Part shown: piece after piece, positions 45,709 through 56,700 of the stretch
How positions within the stretch are numbered: position 1 is the stretch's first letter
Layout of the letters: the number at the start of each line of letters is the position of its first letter
Source: Hypomyces perniciosus
Taxonomy: Eukaryota > Ascomycota > Sordariomycetes > Hypocreales > Hypocreaceae
Assembly (NCBI GenBank): GCA_008477525.1
Contig: SPDT01000009.1
Coordinates: forward strand, 1 to 64,000
Length of the DNA stretch: 64,000 nt
Direction of reading: 5' to 3'
Notes under the pieces: generated by a model
Told to the model about the DNA's origin: nothing
Databases searched by the model: none
What the model saw: the letters and a program-made list of their open reading frames with translations, nothing else
Position numbers and translations under genes: made by a program

Positions 45709-46380
45709 CTAGCAGAATTGTCTGTTCTTTTGATCCTGCACCATAAAGCCAGACACCCCAAACTTATCCGGCTTCGTCCCTGCCTGGTCCAAGAAAGTCA
45801 ACGGTGCCGGGGCTCCCGCCTGCGGATTATTCAAAGGTTGCAACGGCTCAAAGCCCGTGCTATTTGCCAAATTATACGCAAGCGTCACGTTACTCGGCAG
45901 GTTCGGACTGCTATACAGAGTGCATGACCTCTTGCCACCATCGTCCTCAGGCATAAAAGTATGCTTCCACACCCAGTTCGTGCAACTAGTCGGCGACTTT
46001 AAGCATTTCGCAGCGCAATCACAGGCAGTTTTAAAGCCATCCTTGAAGAAGAAGTGTAGCTCTGTGACGACGCCTGTCATGTCAATGCCTTGGAAGTAAC
46101 GGACACAACCGCCCTCCTTGTTGGGGGCCTGTAGATTTGGGAAGCGGGCCTTGGTGATTACGCCCTTGCAGATCGCCCAGTCGGAGTAGCGATCAAAGTC
46201 TGGGAAGATGTCGACGTCGTGATCTTTGCCATGATCTTTGCCATGATCTTTGCCATGATCGTTGCCATGGTTGTTACAATGGTCGCTACCATTGTCTTTT
46301 CCGCCAGTGCAGCTGGAGGCAGTTGGAGTCGCCAAGACAGTAGAGGCGAGGAGAATGATAGCTGTAGGAGCGAAGAGCAT
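45709..46380 (-). CDS. Secreted cysteine-rich protein with DHGK repeats (candidate effector)
   Basis: The 223-residue frame starts with a clear signal peptide (MLFAPTAIILLASTVLA, cleavage near residue 17-20). The mature N-terminus is a His/Asp/Lys-rich repeat (NDHG, then DHGK three times) encoded by a 12-bp tandem repeat. The rest holds about ten Cys in all, including FKTACDCAAKCLKSPTSC and a final Cys, spaced as in apple/PAN-like secreted fungal proteins. The His-rich repeat could bind metal, which is inference. A TATATATATA run lies about 150 bp upstream on the minus strand. The frame is clean, unlike its neighbours. It could be a cell-wall or host-contact protein. Confidence 0.75.
   Translation of the reverse strand: MLFAPTAIILLASTVLATPTASSCTGGKDNGSDHCNNHGNDHGKDHGKDHGKDHDVDIFPDFDRYSDWAICKGVITKARFPNLQAPNKEGGCVRYFQGIDMTGVVTELHFFFKDGFKTACDCAAKCLKSPTSCTNWVWKHTFMPEDDGGKRSCTLYSSPNLPSNVTLAYNLANSTGFEPLQPLNNPQAGAPAPLTFLDQAGTKPDKFGVSGFMVQDQKNRQFC
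46219..46266 (-). repeat. 12-bp tandem repeat coding the DHGK motif
   Basis: Four units of TGATCTTTGCCA (the last with one change, TGATCGTTGCCA) lie inside the secreted protein gene. Twelve bases keep the frame, so the number of units can change without damage. Confidence 0.9.
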
Positions 46381-46639
46381 TTTGGCGAGAGGACTGCGTT
46401 GGCTGGTGAGGCAGATGGAGTAACTGGATTATTTTGCTTTTTGGCAAGTGTAGAATCGTAGTGAACTGCAATGATAATAGCGAGTGATGCTGGTGGAATG
46501 GGAAGGCATCTATAGCTTCTTAGAGCCCTTATATATATATCTGGTCCATTTTTACACGTCGTGAGGTCATGCACTCCCAAATTGAAGATACAACGCGGAG
46601 ACTTTTTACTCGAAGTTAACGATTTCGTATACGACTTCA

Positions 46640-47849
46640 GCCTCAAGAAAACATGAATAGATTACATGGCGAGGAGGCGTCAGAACGTAAGTACCGAGGA
46701 AATGGGCGCTAGACCATTCAAGAGACAGGGAAGACATTCGGAAAGAAGCCACCATATTATTTTTAAACATCTTGCTTCGTATTCAATTACTCAGCTGTAG
46801 CAGTTAAACAACGATTTTATTGTATCGGTAGTTTCATATGATGAATATATCGTTTTCGGCAACGATAGATACAAATCCATTATTTTTCCAATAATAAGTA
46901 GCCTCAGGCCCCTGCAGCCGCGCGTTCGTCATCAGCTTCTTACGACGCGGCTGAGATGCCAACGGATATGTGCGATGTTTTCCCTTGAAAAATCACCATC
47001 TAATGGCAATTCTCATGTAAATGAACTACATAAGCGAATAATGTGCGCGACTCACTTTTACTCTTCAACTATTGCATTAGTGCTACTGCCTGCTCGAGAA
47101 GTATGCCCCCCCCTAATGCACCTATGCCTTCTGTCGCTTCCTCCTATCATGGAACTCACTATTTCCCATCTGTTTCCAGAGGCCATTGAACGAGATATCG
47201 GCCGTTGAACTCTGGTTGAAATCAGCCTTAGCCTTAGATTGAAGGGAATTGTTCACCTTGGTCACGTGGCTGTTCTCATGGATACTCTACGCCGAAAGCC
47301 TATTGAGGCCGGAACAGTTCTACTTTGCAGTTTGGTCTGGATTGTCTATTAAGAGCCTCAGCGGTTTCGATCTTCCTCTTTTTCGTCTCTCTGATTTATC
47401 TCGTAGTAGCATTGCCTCACCTGATTTCCTCTCGGTGTTGTCTTCTCCTTCCCCGTTGACGAGGATTTGTCGTCGTCGCCGCCACCTTTGAGCCACCGTC
47501 ACATGGGCTCTGATATAAACAGCAACGCGGATGCCTCATCGATCAACTCAACATCTTCATCCCCCACGCTCTTCTCTCATAGCTTGTATAAGCCCTGTTC
47601 TAACGGTCAGACTATGGATAGAGAGTATATGAGGAGATGACCCGGAGTCCACAGCAGCTATACCGATTTACCTTTGCCCGTCAGTTCCAGCGTTTTGATG
47701 TAGATTGTGTGTATCGCTACATGTCCCTGGTAGATGAAGATGTTCCTCGCCGCTATCTTGGTGTTGTTGACCCTGATGCCCAACAGCTCTATGCTGCGCG
47801 GGGGCTGTCCGCTCGTTATCATGGTGGCCATCATGTTACTAGGTCAAAT
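46640..47849. other. Stretch without a supported gene
   Basis: Several ORFs of 60-80 codons occur on both strands (for example 46975-47208 and 47637-47876 on the plus strand), without signal peptide, motif or splice pattern that I can defend. The one at 47637 (FARQFQRFDVDCVYRYMSLV) looks protein-like and may be a gene fragment. Confidence 0.35.
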
Positions 47850-48440
47850 ACGACTTGCCATCCTATATACACCTGACCCAGATTGTCTAAGCGGACACCA
47901 TGCAATTCGTTTACAATACCTGGAGTTGTTCTTGTTGATGTATATTATGTCGCCCTCATCACCGTTCTGAGCCATCCTCTCCTTCCTCTTTTTGGGTTTC
48001 TGCTTGTCCGCTTTCCTGAGATCCTTGACAAGGCGATCCACTGCTGCCTTGTCCGGCTTATTCTGCGCAAACGATGTTGAATCGGTGGTCGAGTAGAAGG
48101 ACCCGTCCTTGTCGATGGCGATGAGTTCGCTATCCTCCGTCTTAACAATGTCGAGCCCTCCTGAAGCAGCGGACTTCTCAATGAGGGCTATATTCTCCTT
48201 CTCGTATTTGCCCAAGTCGGGGTTGATGTTGCGCACCTGCCGTTTGTACACCTTCTTGCTCTCCTACGTATAGTCCTGGAAAGCGTTGTTGTCGTGATAC
48301 GCCTACTTCTTGATCCTTTTATCCCACTTCTCGCACTCGTCGACTATCCAGTCCTACGCACACTTACGCTTAAAGTCCTCGCCCGCCTCCTCGACTCTGC
48401 TCCCAGCTTCTTCTGAAGCGCTAACCTGGTCCCTAGAGGT
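47850..48440 (-). pseudogene. SYF2: SYF2 pre-mRNA splicing factor relic
   Basis: On the minus strand the C-terminal half of SYF2 is plain: ECEKWDKRIKK, then HDNNAFQDYT, YKRQVRNINPDLGKYEKENI, SGGLDIVKTEDSELIAIDKD, NKPDKAAVDRLVKDLRKADK, and KRKERMAQNGDEGDIIYIN. The open stretch is 48251-47844; upstream blocks back to about 48440 are cut by TAG codons at Trp, Lys and Gln positions. After YINKNN the sequence diverges from SYF2, so the end is lost. SYF2 is a component of the spliceosome's NineTeen complex and is normally a single conserved gene, so a working copy must exist elsewhere. No intron is seen in the part kept. Confidence 0.85.
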
Positions 48441-48599
48441 ATGACGCCGTCCTTGTTCTAAAGTATGGCCTTCGACCGTCCAATATGGACGGAAAGCCCG
48501 TGCTGGGCTCGTACGACCTCCTGGTACTGCAGATGTTTAACATCGCCTACAATACAGGCATTTTCACCCTCAAGCTGTATCGAGCCATTTCGTCTTATA

Positions 48600-49200
48600 C
48601 AGTCTGCTATCTTGCAACAGCTTATACTATAGGTCTTTATAGTTGAAATAGGCCTACTGTCAAAGAAGTATAGCTGCTGTTAGGCTCTGCCGCTCGATAT
48701 ACCTGTATGAAATACCCTATGTCGAGTATAATGTTTGGTCGTATGACAGCGGCTGCGGGGTCTCTGTCTGTGATCGTAGCCAAATGTATAGGACTGTCCT
48801 GGCTATCGGTTGCCAATCCAATCCGCTTCCCGGTTCTTGCAATAGCTACCTTGAGCTGGATCGTGGTCTACGCAATGGTTGCAAGGCATGAGCCTTGCAA
48901 GGCGCTCAATTAAAGCGTACTGTGCGATTTGCGGAGTATGTCCTCCCGGCACTATTCATAAAGCCGCAACAGGGGCACTACCAGCCGAAGGGATTAGATA
49001 GTGGCTGGCGTGGTATCTATCTCCGCTACAGACACCCTGAACCGAGATATAACAATGCTTGGGTCATTGACTTTGGGCGTAGCTATACTATCAGTTGGGT
49101 TCACAAGGACAAAGCTGGTACGTTAGACTCACAAATCTCGTCCTTGTTGATAGACGCCACTGAAGTTGGATATGATGTATGTTGCCATTTGGGCTGACAA
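48600..49200 (+). pseudogene. Unrecognised coding relic
   Basis: Two overlapping ORFs (48707-48913 and 48895-49197) are in different frames and both look protein-like in parts (WRGIYLRYRHPEPRYNN, WVIDFGRSYTISWVHKD). They may be two frames of one broken gene. I know no family for it. It adjoins the SYF2 relic and could have moved with it. Confidence 0.3.
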
Positions 49201-50267
49201 CTATGAGCTGAGAGTGTATGTACTATCTACAGTGCAATTCCGTTTATCTCCGCCAAGACGCCATTTATCCCATATTGCAGGCCGCTAATAGTTCTTCATC
49301 AAGTCCCAGTTACTAATAATATATAATTAGAGACGGTTCGGTACAAAGACATACTCCGATTTTTAAGTAACTATACCTCAACATTGGCAGAACCTGCCTA
49401 ACACAGCGATCGATGTCGAGCAGGAGCAATATACTGTGCGTGATGAGAATAACTTTAGTCGATTGATGACTAGACGGTGGCTGACGAGTCCCTTGCCTGC
49501 TTGCCAACCTTGGCTGTCAGTCGAGATGTAGTCTAGAAGTTGGCCTAAGGACATCGGCAGTTAGTAGGCATCTTATTGTGCTGCTCTTTATGAATCGCGA
49601 AGTGCTTCAAATTTTGTAATACTATTAGTCCCGGAGGGTACTATCGTCAAACTCTATGCCTCAACTAAATAACGGAGGGTTTTAGCGGCCAGCTATTATC
49701 TACGCCACTTTCAAACTGCGGTAGGCGAAGTTCTGATGCGGGACCTGATGCGGGACCCTGCGGTAGCATGCAAATACTGTATAATTAGGTATCAATCATT
49801 GTCTCTGTTAATGCTGATAATGCTTTATGCCCTTTCCCCTACAAGATATTATATCCCGTGATACCTAAGTTTATGATGGCTTCAAGGCGCTGGATTGATA
49901 ATACTTGAATACTTTATATGCTAAAGTTATTAGGGCTTTATATAAATATAAAGGCTAGGTATATAAGTTAGTCTTAATAAAATATATTATTTAATAAAGC
50001 TATAGAGTGCTGCCCTATAACTTTACTACCCCTTTAAGGTCGCTATATATTACGAAATATTACGATAAACTTTATAGCTGCATTTCTTAACAAAAAATTA
50101 ATTAATTAAAAAAGCTGAATCTAGAATGAATATATTATTTCTTTCTATTACTTTTATATAGTTTCTAAAGCTTTTTCTTTAAAATTGTTATAACCTGACC
50201 TTTTAGGATATATAATAGGTTGTAATCTTACTTATGGGACTATAATATCCTTTTTAACTAAGCAGTT
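49200..50267. other. AT-rich degenerate DNA
   Basis: Composition becomes strongly AT-rich after about 49850, with TATATA and TTAATAA words. No ORF, repeat end or RNA gene can be supported. Confidence 0.45.
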
Positions 50268-50428
50268 TGTCACGGCACGGAAAGGCAGGTCAGGGCAAAT
50301 ATCGTTGTTGTGCCGTGAGGAGCAAGAAAGCCCTAGGGCTCTACGGAAAGCTATAGCTACTGGAATACGCGTTGGCGCGTGGGCACGTGACCAGGCGTTG
50401 ATTTCGTGTCATGGTTGGTACCGTGACA
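50268..50428. mobile_element. Short LTR-like element, 161 bp, with 5-bp target duplication
   Basis: The element starts TGTCACGGCACGG and ends GGTACCGTGACA. A perfect duplication CAGTT flanks it (50263-50267 and 50429-50433). TG...CA ends and a 5-bp duplication are LTR features, so this is a solo LTR of a very small retroelement (TRIM-like) rather than a typical MITE. A RIP-changed relative lies at 33646-33817. Confidence 0.8.
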
Positions 50429-50985
50429 CAGTTATAAGATTAACTAAAATAAATACTAATAAGTATAACCTATTAAACTTATTATAGTTTAAAAATCTCC
50501 TTTATATATATATAACTAGCTTATTATTTATTTAATAAAGTTACTTAAATAGTGATTAATAATAGCATTTACTTAAACCTGTTAGTTTTATAAAATTATC
50601 ATTATATTACTTTATTTAATATTTATCTTTAACCTTTTTATTACTATAAACCTATAAACTTGTATTTATTTTTTAAACATTAACTTAGATTATTATATAT
50701 ATTAATAAGTTTTATTTAAAAGGCCATTTCAAATCTTAAATAATATTATAATTATATTTATTACAGTATTTTCTTTAAATTATCTTGTTAAAATAACAAG
50801 GTTATACTGAACCTCATTCAGGTGCAGCTTCAAGGAAGGTGCACTCAACGCAGCAATAAGGAAACGACTAAGAGTTTACTGGGTAAACAATGGAATGAAC
50901 AATTGAATTGCAACTAATCTAATAGCTAGAAAGCTATAGAATATCTAGTGTGTATGCGGCTATTGTAGAAGTGATTATAGAACAA
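50429..50985. other. AT-rich spacer
   Basis: TTTAATATT-type sequence with no gene that I can support. The last 150 bp may be upstream LINE sequence. Confidence 0.4.
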
Positions 50986-50989
50986 TGCT

Positions 50990-51742
50990 TTGTCTTCTAC
51001 AATAGTCCTCCGACCTAATAATAGGTGTGCGGTGGCAGAATTGGGTTCGTGGCCGCATTCCTATTTTCCGCAAAATTCATTTGTATGTAAAATCGCTCAA
51101 ATCGACTCACGGCCATACAAACGGGAAACCAATTCCCTTCCCCCCTCTTCAAGGAAGGCATTCAGAGGCATTCAACAAGTAGCGAAAGAGATCTACCCCC
51201 GTCGACTCACTATCTCTTGGGTTCCTGGACATAAAGGCATCCCCGGCAACGAAGCCGCGGATAAAGCCGCGAAGAAAGGAACAGAACTACCCCCGCCAGA
51301 GCACTACAGCACCTCAGTTTCGCATATGCGAAGAAACGCCAGAGATGAGAGTAAAGCTCTCTTCCAAAACTACTGGGAAAAAGAAGCCCCACTCAGCTAC
51401 TCTAAATGGAACCTCCCAGCCATCAATAACCCACCAGAGCTCAAGCTCCCTCGCCCTATCCTACACCGGCTCCTAGCAGAAAGGTCCGGCCACGGAGACT
51501 TCCAAGAATACCACTCCCGCTTCTACCACGACACAACAACCAAGTGCAGCTGTGGCTCTCCTTTCAACCCAGGCCACTTCGCTAGCTGCAGGAAAACCCG
51601 CCCTTACCTCACTAATATCCCCCCTTCTATTTCTCCCCTGGAATTTCTACTCGGCCATAAAGGCCATAACGAGTTCAGGAAATTCTGGTCAGACACAGGA
51701 AGCACCATCTTCCCCTCCGCCTCCACTGAGTTATTAGATTAA
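50990..51742 (+). pseudogene. LINE fragment: RNase H end and zinc knuckle
   Basis: The 250-codon frame carries the end of an RNase H domain (RRLTISWVPGHKGIPGNEAADKAA, with the last catalytic Asp) and a CCHC-type knuckle (CSCGSPFNPGHFASC). It ends HKGHNEFRKFWSDTG. These are the last parts of a Tad1/I-type LINE polyprotein. The reverse transcriptase is absent, so the copy is truncated at its 5' end. The frame kept is clean and could be young. A (CA)n run follows at about 51869-51891. Confidence 0.8.
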
Positions 51743-52570
51743 CACCAGATAGCTAGACCTTCTCCTTTGTCAGGCGAAACGCTGCGAACGACAGGAATGC
51801 CGGCTCCAGCCGTCCAGATGCCTAGAATGGGCCCGTGTATATAGCACCAATAGGACGATAATAGACACACACACACACACACACAACGGGAAACCATTTT
51901 AGTCAGATTTCTCACAATGCCCATTGTAAGCATTGTATTGAGTCTAGGGTAGGCGGGGTAGCTGGTCCTAGCTCAATTGTTATCGTTGAGGATAAGAGAG
52001 AATTACTGACTTACACCGAAGTTCCTCCGGAACTCGGTCCTAGCGTCGGGCCTAAATCCGGGTCTAGCCAGAATAGGAAGGTTATCCAATTACACTAAAA
52101 TCCTTGCTTTTAGCCCTCCTTTTAACAAAAATTCTTATTTAAATGAAATAAAATCTGGCTTTCTGTGGATATTAAATTAATATATTTTGACTTAATATAT
52201 TTATAACCTGCTTTTGAATAGATATCAGCTGCTGTCAATGCTCTCTTCTATTTTTGGTACGAAATCGGAGAAACTGCGGCTTCACTGGAAAATAAAACGG
52301 GGCGCGTTCTGCGTTTTGCTACAGCCTACCTACAATTTCGTCCTAGAACGGGGCCCGTTACGAGCCACTACTGCTATGACTAATCAACCTACCTTTTTCT
52401 GCAATACTTTTGCTGGGCTGCTGCTCCGAAACCTATTATTAAAAGTGGCATTGGGAATCATAATTAAAATCACCTAAATTCTGGCTTTTAATGCATATAA
52501 CATTGATGCATTTTAACCTACAAAATGTCAACGGACTTGACCCCATGTCTTTAGTGCGAAACCAGTTTGG
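51743..52570. other. Spacer with a (CA)n microsatellite
   Basis: About 11 CA units occur near 51869-51891. The remainder, including a small ORF at 52214-52477, shows nothing I recognise. Confidence 0.4.
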
Positions 52571-52966
52571 TTGTATTTCATCGAATTACAAGCAACCCTT
52601 AGTACAGTAGGCCTGCTGGGAGAAGCCCCGGCTTCGTCACAAGGGGAATTCATGAGATTCCAAAGCATAGCGGAAGAGCTGTACCCCTGCAGGGTATTTG
52701 TCTCCTGGGTTCCAGGTCATAAGGACGTACGAGGCAACGAAACGGCAGACGAGCTGGCCAAGGAAGGGGCGGCGCTCAACCCCCCTGGGCCAAGGCAGAA
52801 AGAACCTCCCTACAAGAGAGACACTGGGAAGCAAACGCCTTGGAATAGGTATTGTTCTCCACGCTGGGACAACTGCCCGGGCAGCTGCCTTAAAGGGCTT
52901 TTCCAGATTGCCTGTAAGACCGGCTGCCCCCGAAGGGATCGGTCTGAAGGGTCTTGGTTGGCTTGA
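52571..52966 (+). pseudogene. Second LINE RNase H fragment
   Basis: The frame has RVFVSWVPGHKDVRGNETADELAKEG, the closing part of a LINE RNase H domain, and loses similarity soon afterwards (KEPPYKRDTG). It differs from the copy at 50990 and so comes from another LINE family. It is truncated at both ends. Confidence 0.75.
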
Positions 52967-53224
52967 TCGAACAGGCCCGCATCTAAGTGTCTACATACAT
53001 ATCAACACGGTATATGAGTTGCCTGAAGTTACCATTAGGCACATACGACCATAGGTAATGGAAAATTCGGGGTCCCGTCCGCTCCCCCATAGACAAGCCA
53101 CTAACCGGCAGATTAGTAGTCAGGTGGGTGACCACTGGCGAACACCGGCTGTTGTATGTTTCGGGTTTTTTTTTGGTGTTTTTGTCGTCTAAGTGTTCTT
53201 ACATACAAGCAGGTGTTAATACAA

Positions 53225-53427
53225 TTTACAATTTACAATATACTTATTAACGCCCGGCGGCTTTAGCCGAAAGGGCAACTCTAGATAGTGTATATGTGCG
53301 TTTCTCAAGCTTTGCCATGCATCTTAAAGCCTATATAGTCTCCTTTTCCTCTTCATGCTGTTTTGCGCTCTTTATTTCTTGCGTTTTCTCGTAATTAGTA
53401 GTATCATTAGCAAGCCGGCTTAGAGGC
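53225..53427. repeat. Inverted internal copy of the telomere-adjacent repeat
   Basis: This is the reverse complement of 172-360. The side that faces the telomere at the left end here faces right, at AGCAAGCCGGCTTAGAGG. Where TTAGGG repeats would be expected there is only GGCTTAGAGG. The two copies differ by scattered substitutions. Confidence 0.9.
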
Positions 53428-53739
53428 GATTCTATAAGTGTTCAGTGTCCTATCTTCGGCGGCTGAAGCGTTGCCTGCTGTTCGTCCCACGAGTTGGTGT
53501 GTGTGTTGAGTCGGTTATAAAGTGAGAGGTGTTAATATGTATATCAGAGCATATAAGACCATTCGTCTTCCTGCTTATCTCCCCTTCCCTTTCAAAAACC
53601 GAACATCCGTGGATTAGGACATAAATAGCGCTTGGGCTTATGAGTTAGTATTAATGCTTTAGTAATTGATCTTTGGTCCCACCGTTCTCTCAGTATTATA
53701 TATGCCGCTGCCTTCCCCCCTGCCTTATAAAGATAATCT

Positions 53740-56700
53740 TCTCTCTATGCTTTCTTTAACTGCTGCTGAAGCCTCCTTACATTATATATAAATATTCCTA
53801 CTGTCCCACCCAAAAACTTATATCTCCCTTCCCCTATATATATAAGTATCTGGACCCATACCTCTAACAAGCAATCCCTCTAATCTAATCTGTTATCTAG
53901 CCAGGCCCTAGACTCTGCGTTAAGCCACTCATTATTAACTCTATTAAGGTTAGCCTAAACTTTTACCACCCAGCTCTCTTTACCTTTCTAATTCCTAAAT
54001 ACTCCATTAAGAACTAGTATATTGCTGTAATAGCTTATTGCCTCTACGCGATCCCGTATATCAATATTTATTAGCAGGATAATCTTTTTAAAGTTATTAC
54101 CTTCCTCTTTGCCCGATACAGCAGACTGCACCAAGATAGCCGTCCTCCAGAGCGCTGCATTATTCCTTGTCGCGCTTGACCTGTGCGCAATCGTCGCCAT
54201 CAGCAGCGCCTTGACTGCTTCCTGTAGTTCCAATAGCTCGTACACATCTGACGATAATGATATCGATGCTACATCGCGAAAGCACTTTCTCTAGTCTTCG
54301 CTGAGCGATAGCCCCATATCCCTTAGCTTTCCCGCTTGTCGTATATTATAGACGAGGAAGCATACTATCCCCGTCCACATTAATTGGAAACGTCGCCTTC
54401 TCCCCAGCAGCCACCTAGCTGCTAGGGACTCGAATGCTCGACCTTCCTGTCCTTCTGCCTCCTGGTTCAGCACTAGCCTGGCCGCGGCTGGCCATCGCTC
54501 CGACAACGCCTCCAGTCCATCTATACTATCCTAGAACGTGTGCTGAATTGCTCGACGCTAAAGGGAATGGAAGCACGAGGCTACGGATTAAAGATTGGCA
54601 GGAATTCGCTAACCGCATTCACTGAATAAAGCGGGCTCAGTAGACCAATAACTAGGCCTGCCTCTCTAGATTAGATAGGAGTGATTTGATTGGGACTTCT
54701 GGATAGTCTATATAGGTCTTATTACTTATTAGATAAATCAGGTTTGGTCGGAAGTTTGCGTGTACTAGTATAACCATAGCTCTGAGAACCTTCCCTACCT
54801 TTGCTTAATAATTGACGAGCACCGATCTACCCACACTTTATCGTTACTGTTGAACACTACTGAGACGAAGCGTTCTGCATCTTTGCGCAGATTCATTAGC
54901 TCCTTTTGTAATGTGTATAGCTCTTCGTCCGACCGTAAATGCGAGTCGCTGGTTCGAGGGCTATCTCGATTACCCTGCGCCCGGATCCATCGTAGCTCGC
55001 GTAGTATGCGATTATTGCAGCCCTTATGTTCTATGCCCGGTTCATATTGTCAGCAGCGGCTAATTGGACTCTACCCAGCAGAACTGACCTATCTTTTTGG
55101 TCATCTCACTGACACGGAGAATGCCTCTTTCGTCTTTCTCCCACGGGAACTCCTCTGGCCGCAGGAACCACAGCATTCGCGTAACTATGTTTGCCGCCAG
55201 CATGGCCGAGTCCTTCTTCTTTGGTGCTACACTAAACTCCCTCTCGTTCACCTTTACCTAGGGAGTTGCTGACGATGCCGCTACGGTCAGAGCCAGTATA
55301 AGCATTAGGTCGCATCGATAATCGCCCAGGCATAATGTCAGGCAATTGCGGGCGGTCTGATAGTGGTTTAATATAGCCTGGTTGCCCTTCGCGAACGTCT
55401 TGTCGAGCTTGGCAAACCCGTCTATGATTAAACTTGGTATCGTGGTGAAGGGAACTTTGCATTTAAAGTTAATTACCGGTCTCTGTGCTTTCTTCGGCCG
55501 CTGCTCCTCTAGTGCTATCCGCTGTTCCGCCTCTATGGCCGCCCGCTTTAGACTACCTGGCTGGGCCGCAAGGAATTGCTTTGCTTTTGTGGCGCCAGCC
55601 AGCCGGATAATGCGCCGGCTTGTGAGTCTGCCGCGATGGGATCCCGGCGCCCACTCGATGCCGGTTGAGGCTATGGCCGTCGCTAGACGGTTGATCCAAT
55701 CGTGGCTGGAAACGTCTTCTTCGCTCGTGTACTGGATTGCCCCACGCAGGATGAGAAACCATGTCCCGTGTGTTGAAGAAATGGGCTGGCCCGCGGAGAC
55801 CTTGGTGGACATACACGCTTGGTATATCTCTTTAGCAAAGTCCTGTCGAGCCTTGTTCAATGCGGCCATGGGCGGGGGGCCTTCAGATGCAAACCTTTCG
55901 AAGAGCACCCAGAATTGCCTATTCACATTTTACATTAGCGATTAAATGCCCCAAGGCCACTTTTCGCAGGGACTAACTGGTCACTGAACGGCTCATCGCT
56001 CGATTCCCAAGCAGCCAAGGCTGTATTGACCCTCTGCGATTGCCTGGCATGCTTAGTTGGCTCTCTGCTACTGCGAATGCTGCGGCCAAGATGTCTCCGC
56101 AGCTGAAACGTTATAAAGGATACCATCTGTGGAATCCACATGTCGCGAAACACCTCCTCGAGGAAGCGGATAGCGGCCCTGATATCCTGGATGACCTTGC
56201 CTCCGAGCTGGCCAAACCAGACCTGACTATACCGGTTAGCCGCTACAACAGGGCCATAATGGTATGCCAAGGCGGCTACATGTAGCAGGATAGGCCAATT
56301 ATTGTTGGCTGTACAGGGCCACCGCGCGACGTTAATAGTGCCAATGGAATCGCGAAAGTCAAACATATCCGGCAACATATACGGCCAGGCCCCTTTGCGT
56401 AGACTCTCAGTCGTAATGAGGGGGCCGAGGACTGTGTTTGGGAGTACCCTGGGGTCGCCTGTAAAGCAGAAGTTGCCGAGACGATCCAGGACGGCGATGG
56501 CTTCTGAGAGTGCCAGGCCAAGACCCTCGTCGCCCTTGGCCTGGAACCGGCGGTCCATCTCGCCTAATGCCAGCTCGAACATCTTGGCGTAGGAGCAGAG
56601 GATGTTGGGGAATATGGACAGCCTGAAACTCCGCAATACGGGTACATATGACTGAGTCTCCCTCAGGAAGAACCGCATAAGTTGGAAGATGGGCTGGAGC

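Noticed and set aside
47249..47502. Small ORFs on both strands
   Set aside because: No motif, splice site or conserved pattern; the plus-strand one only has a hydrophobic start.
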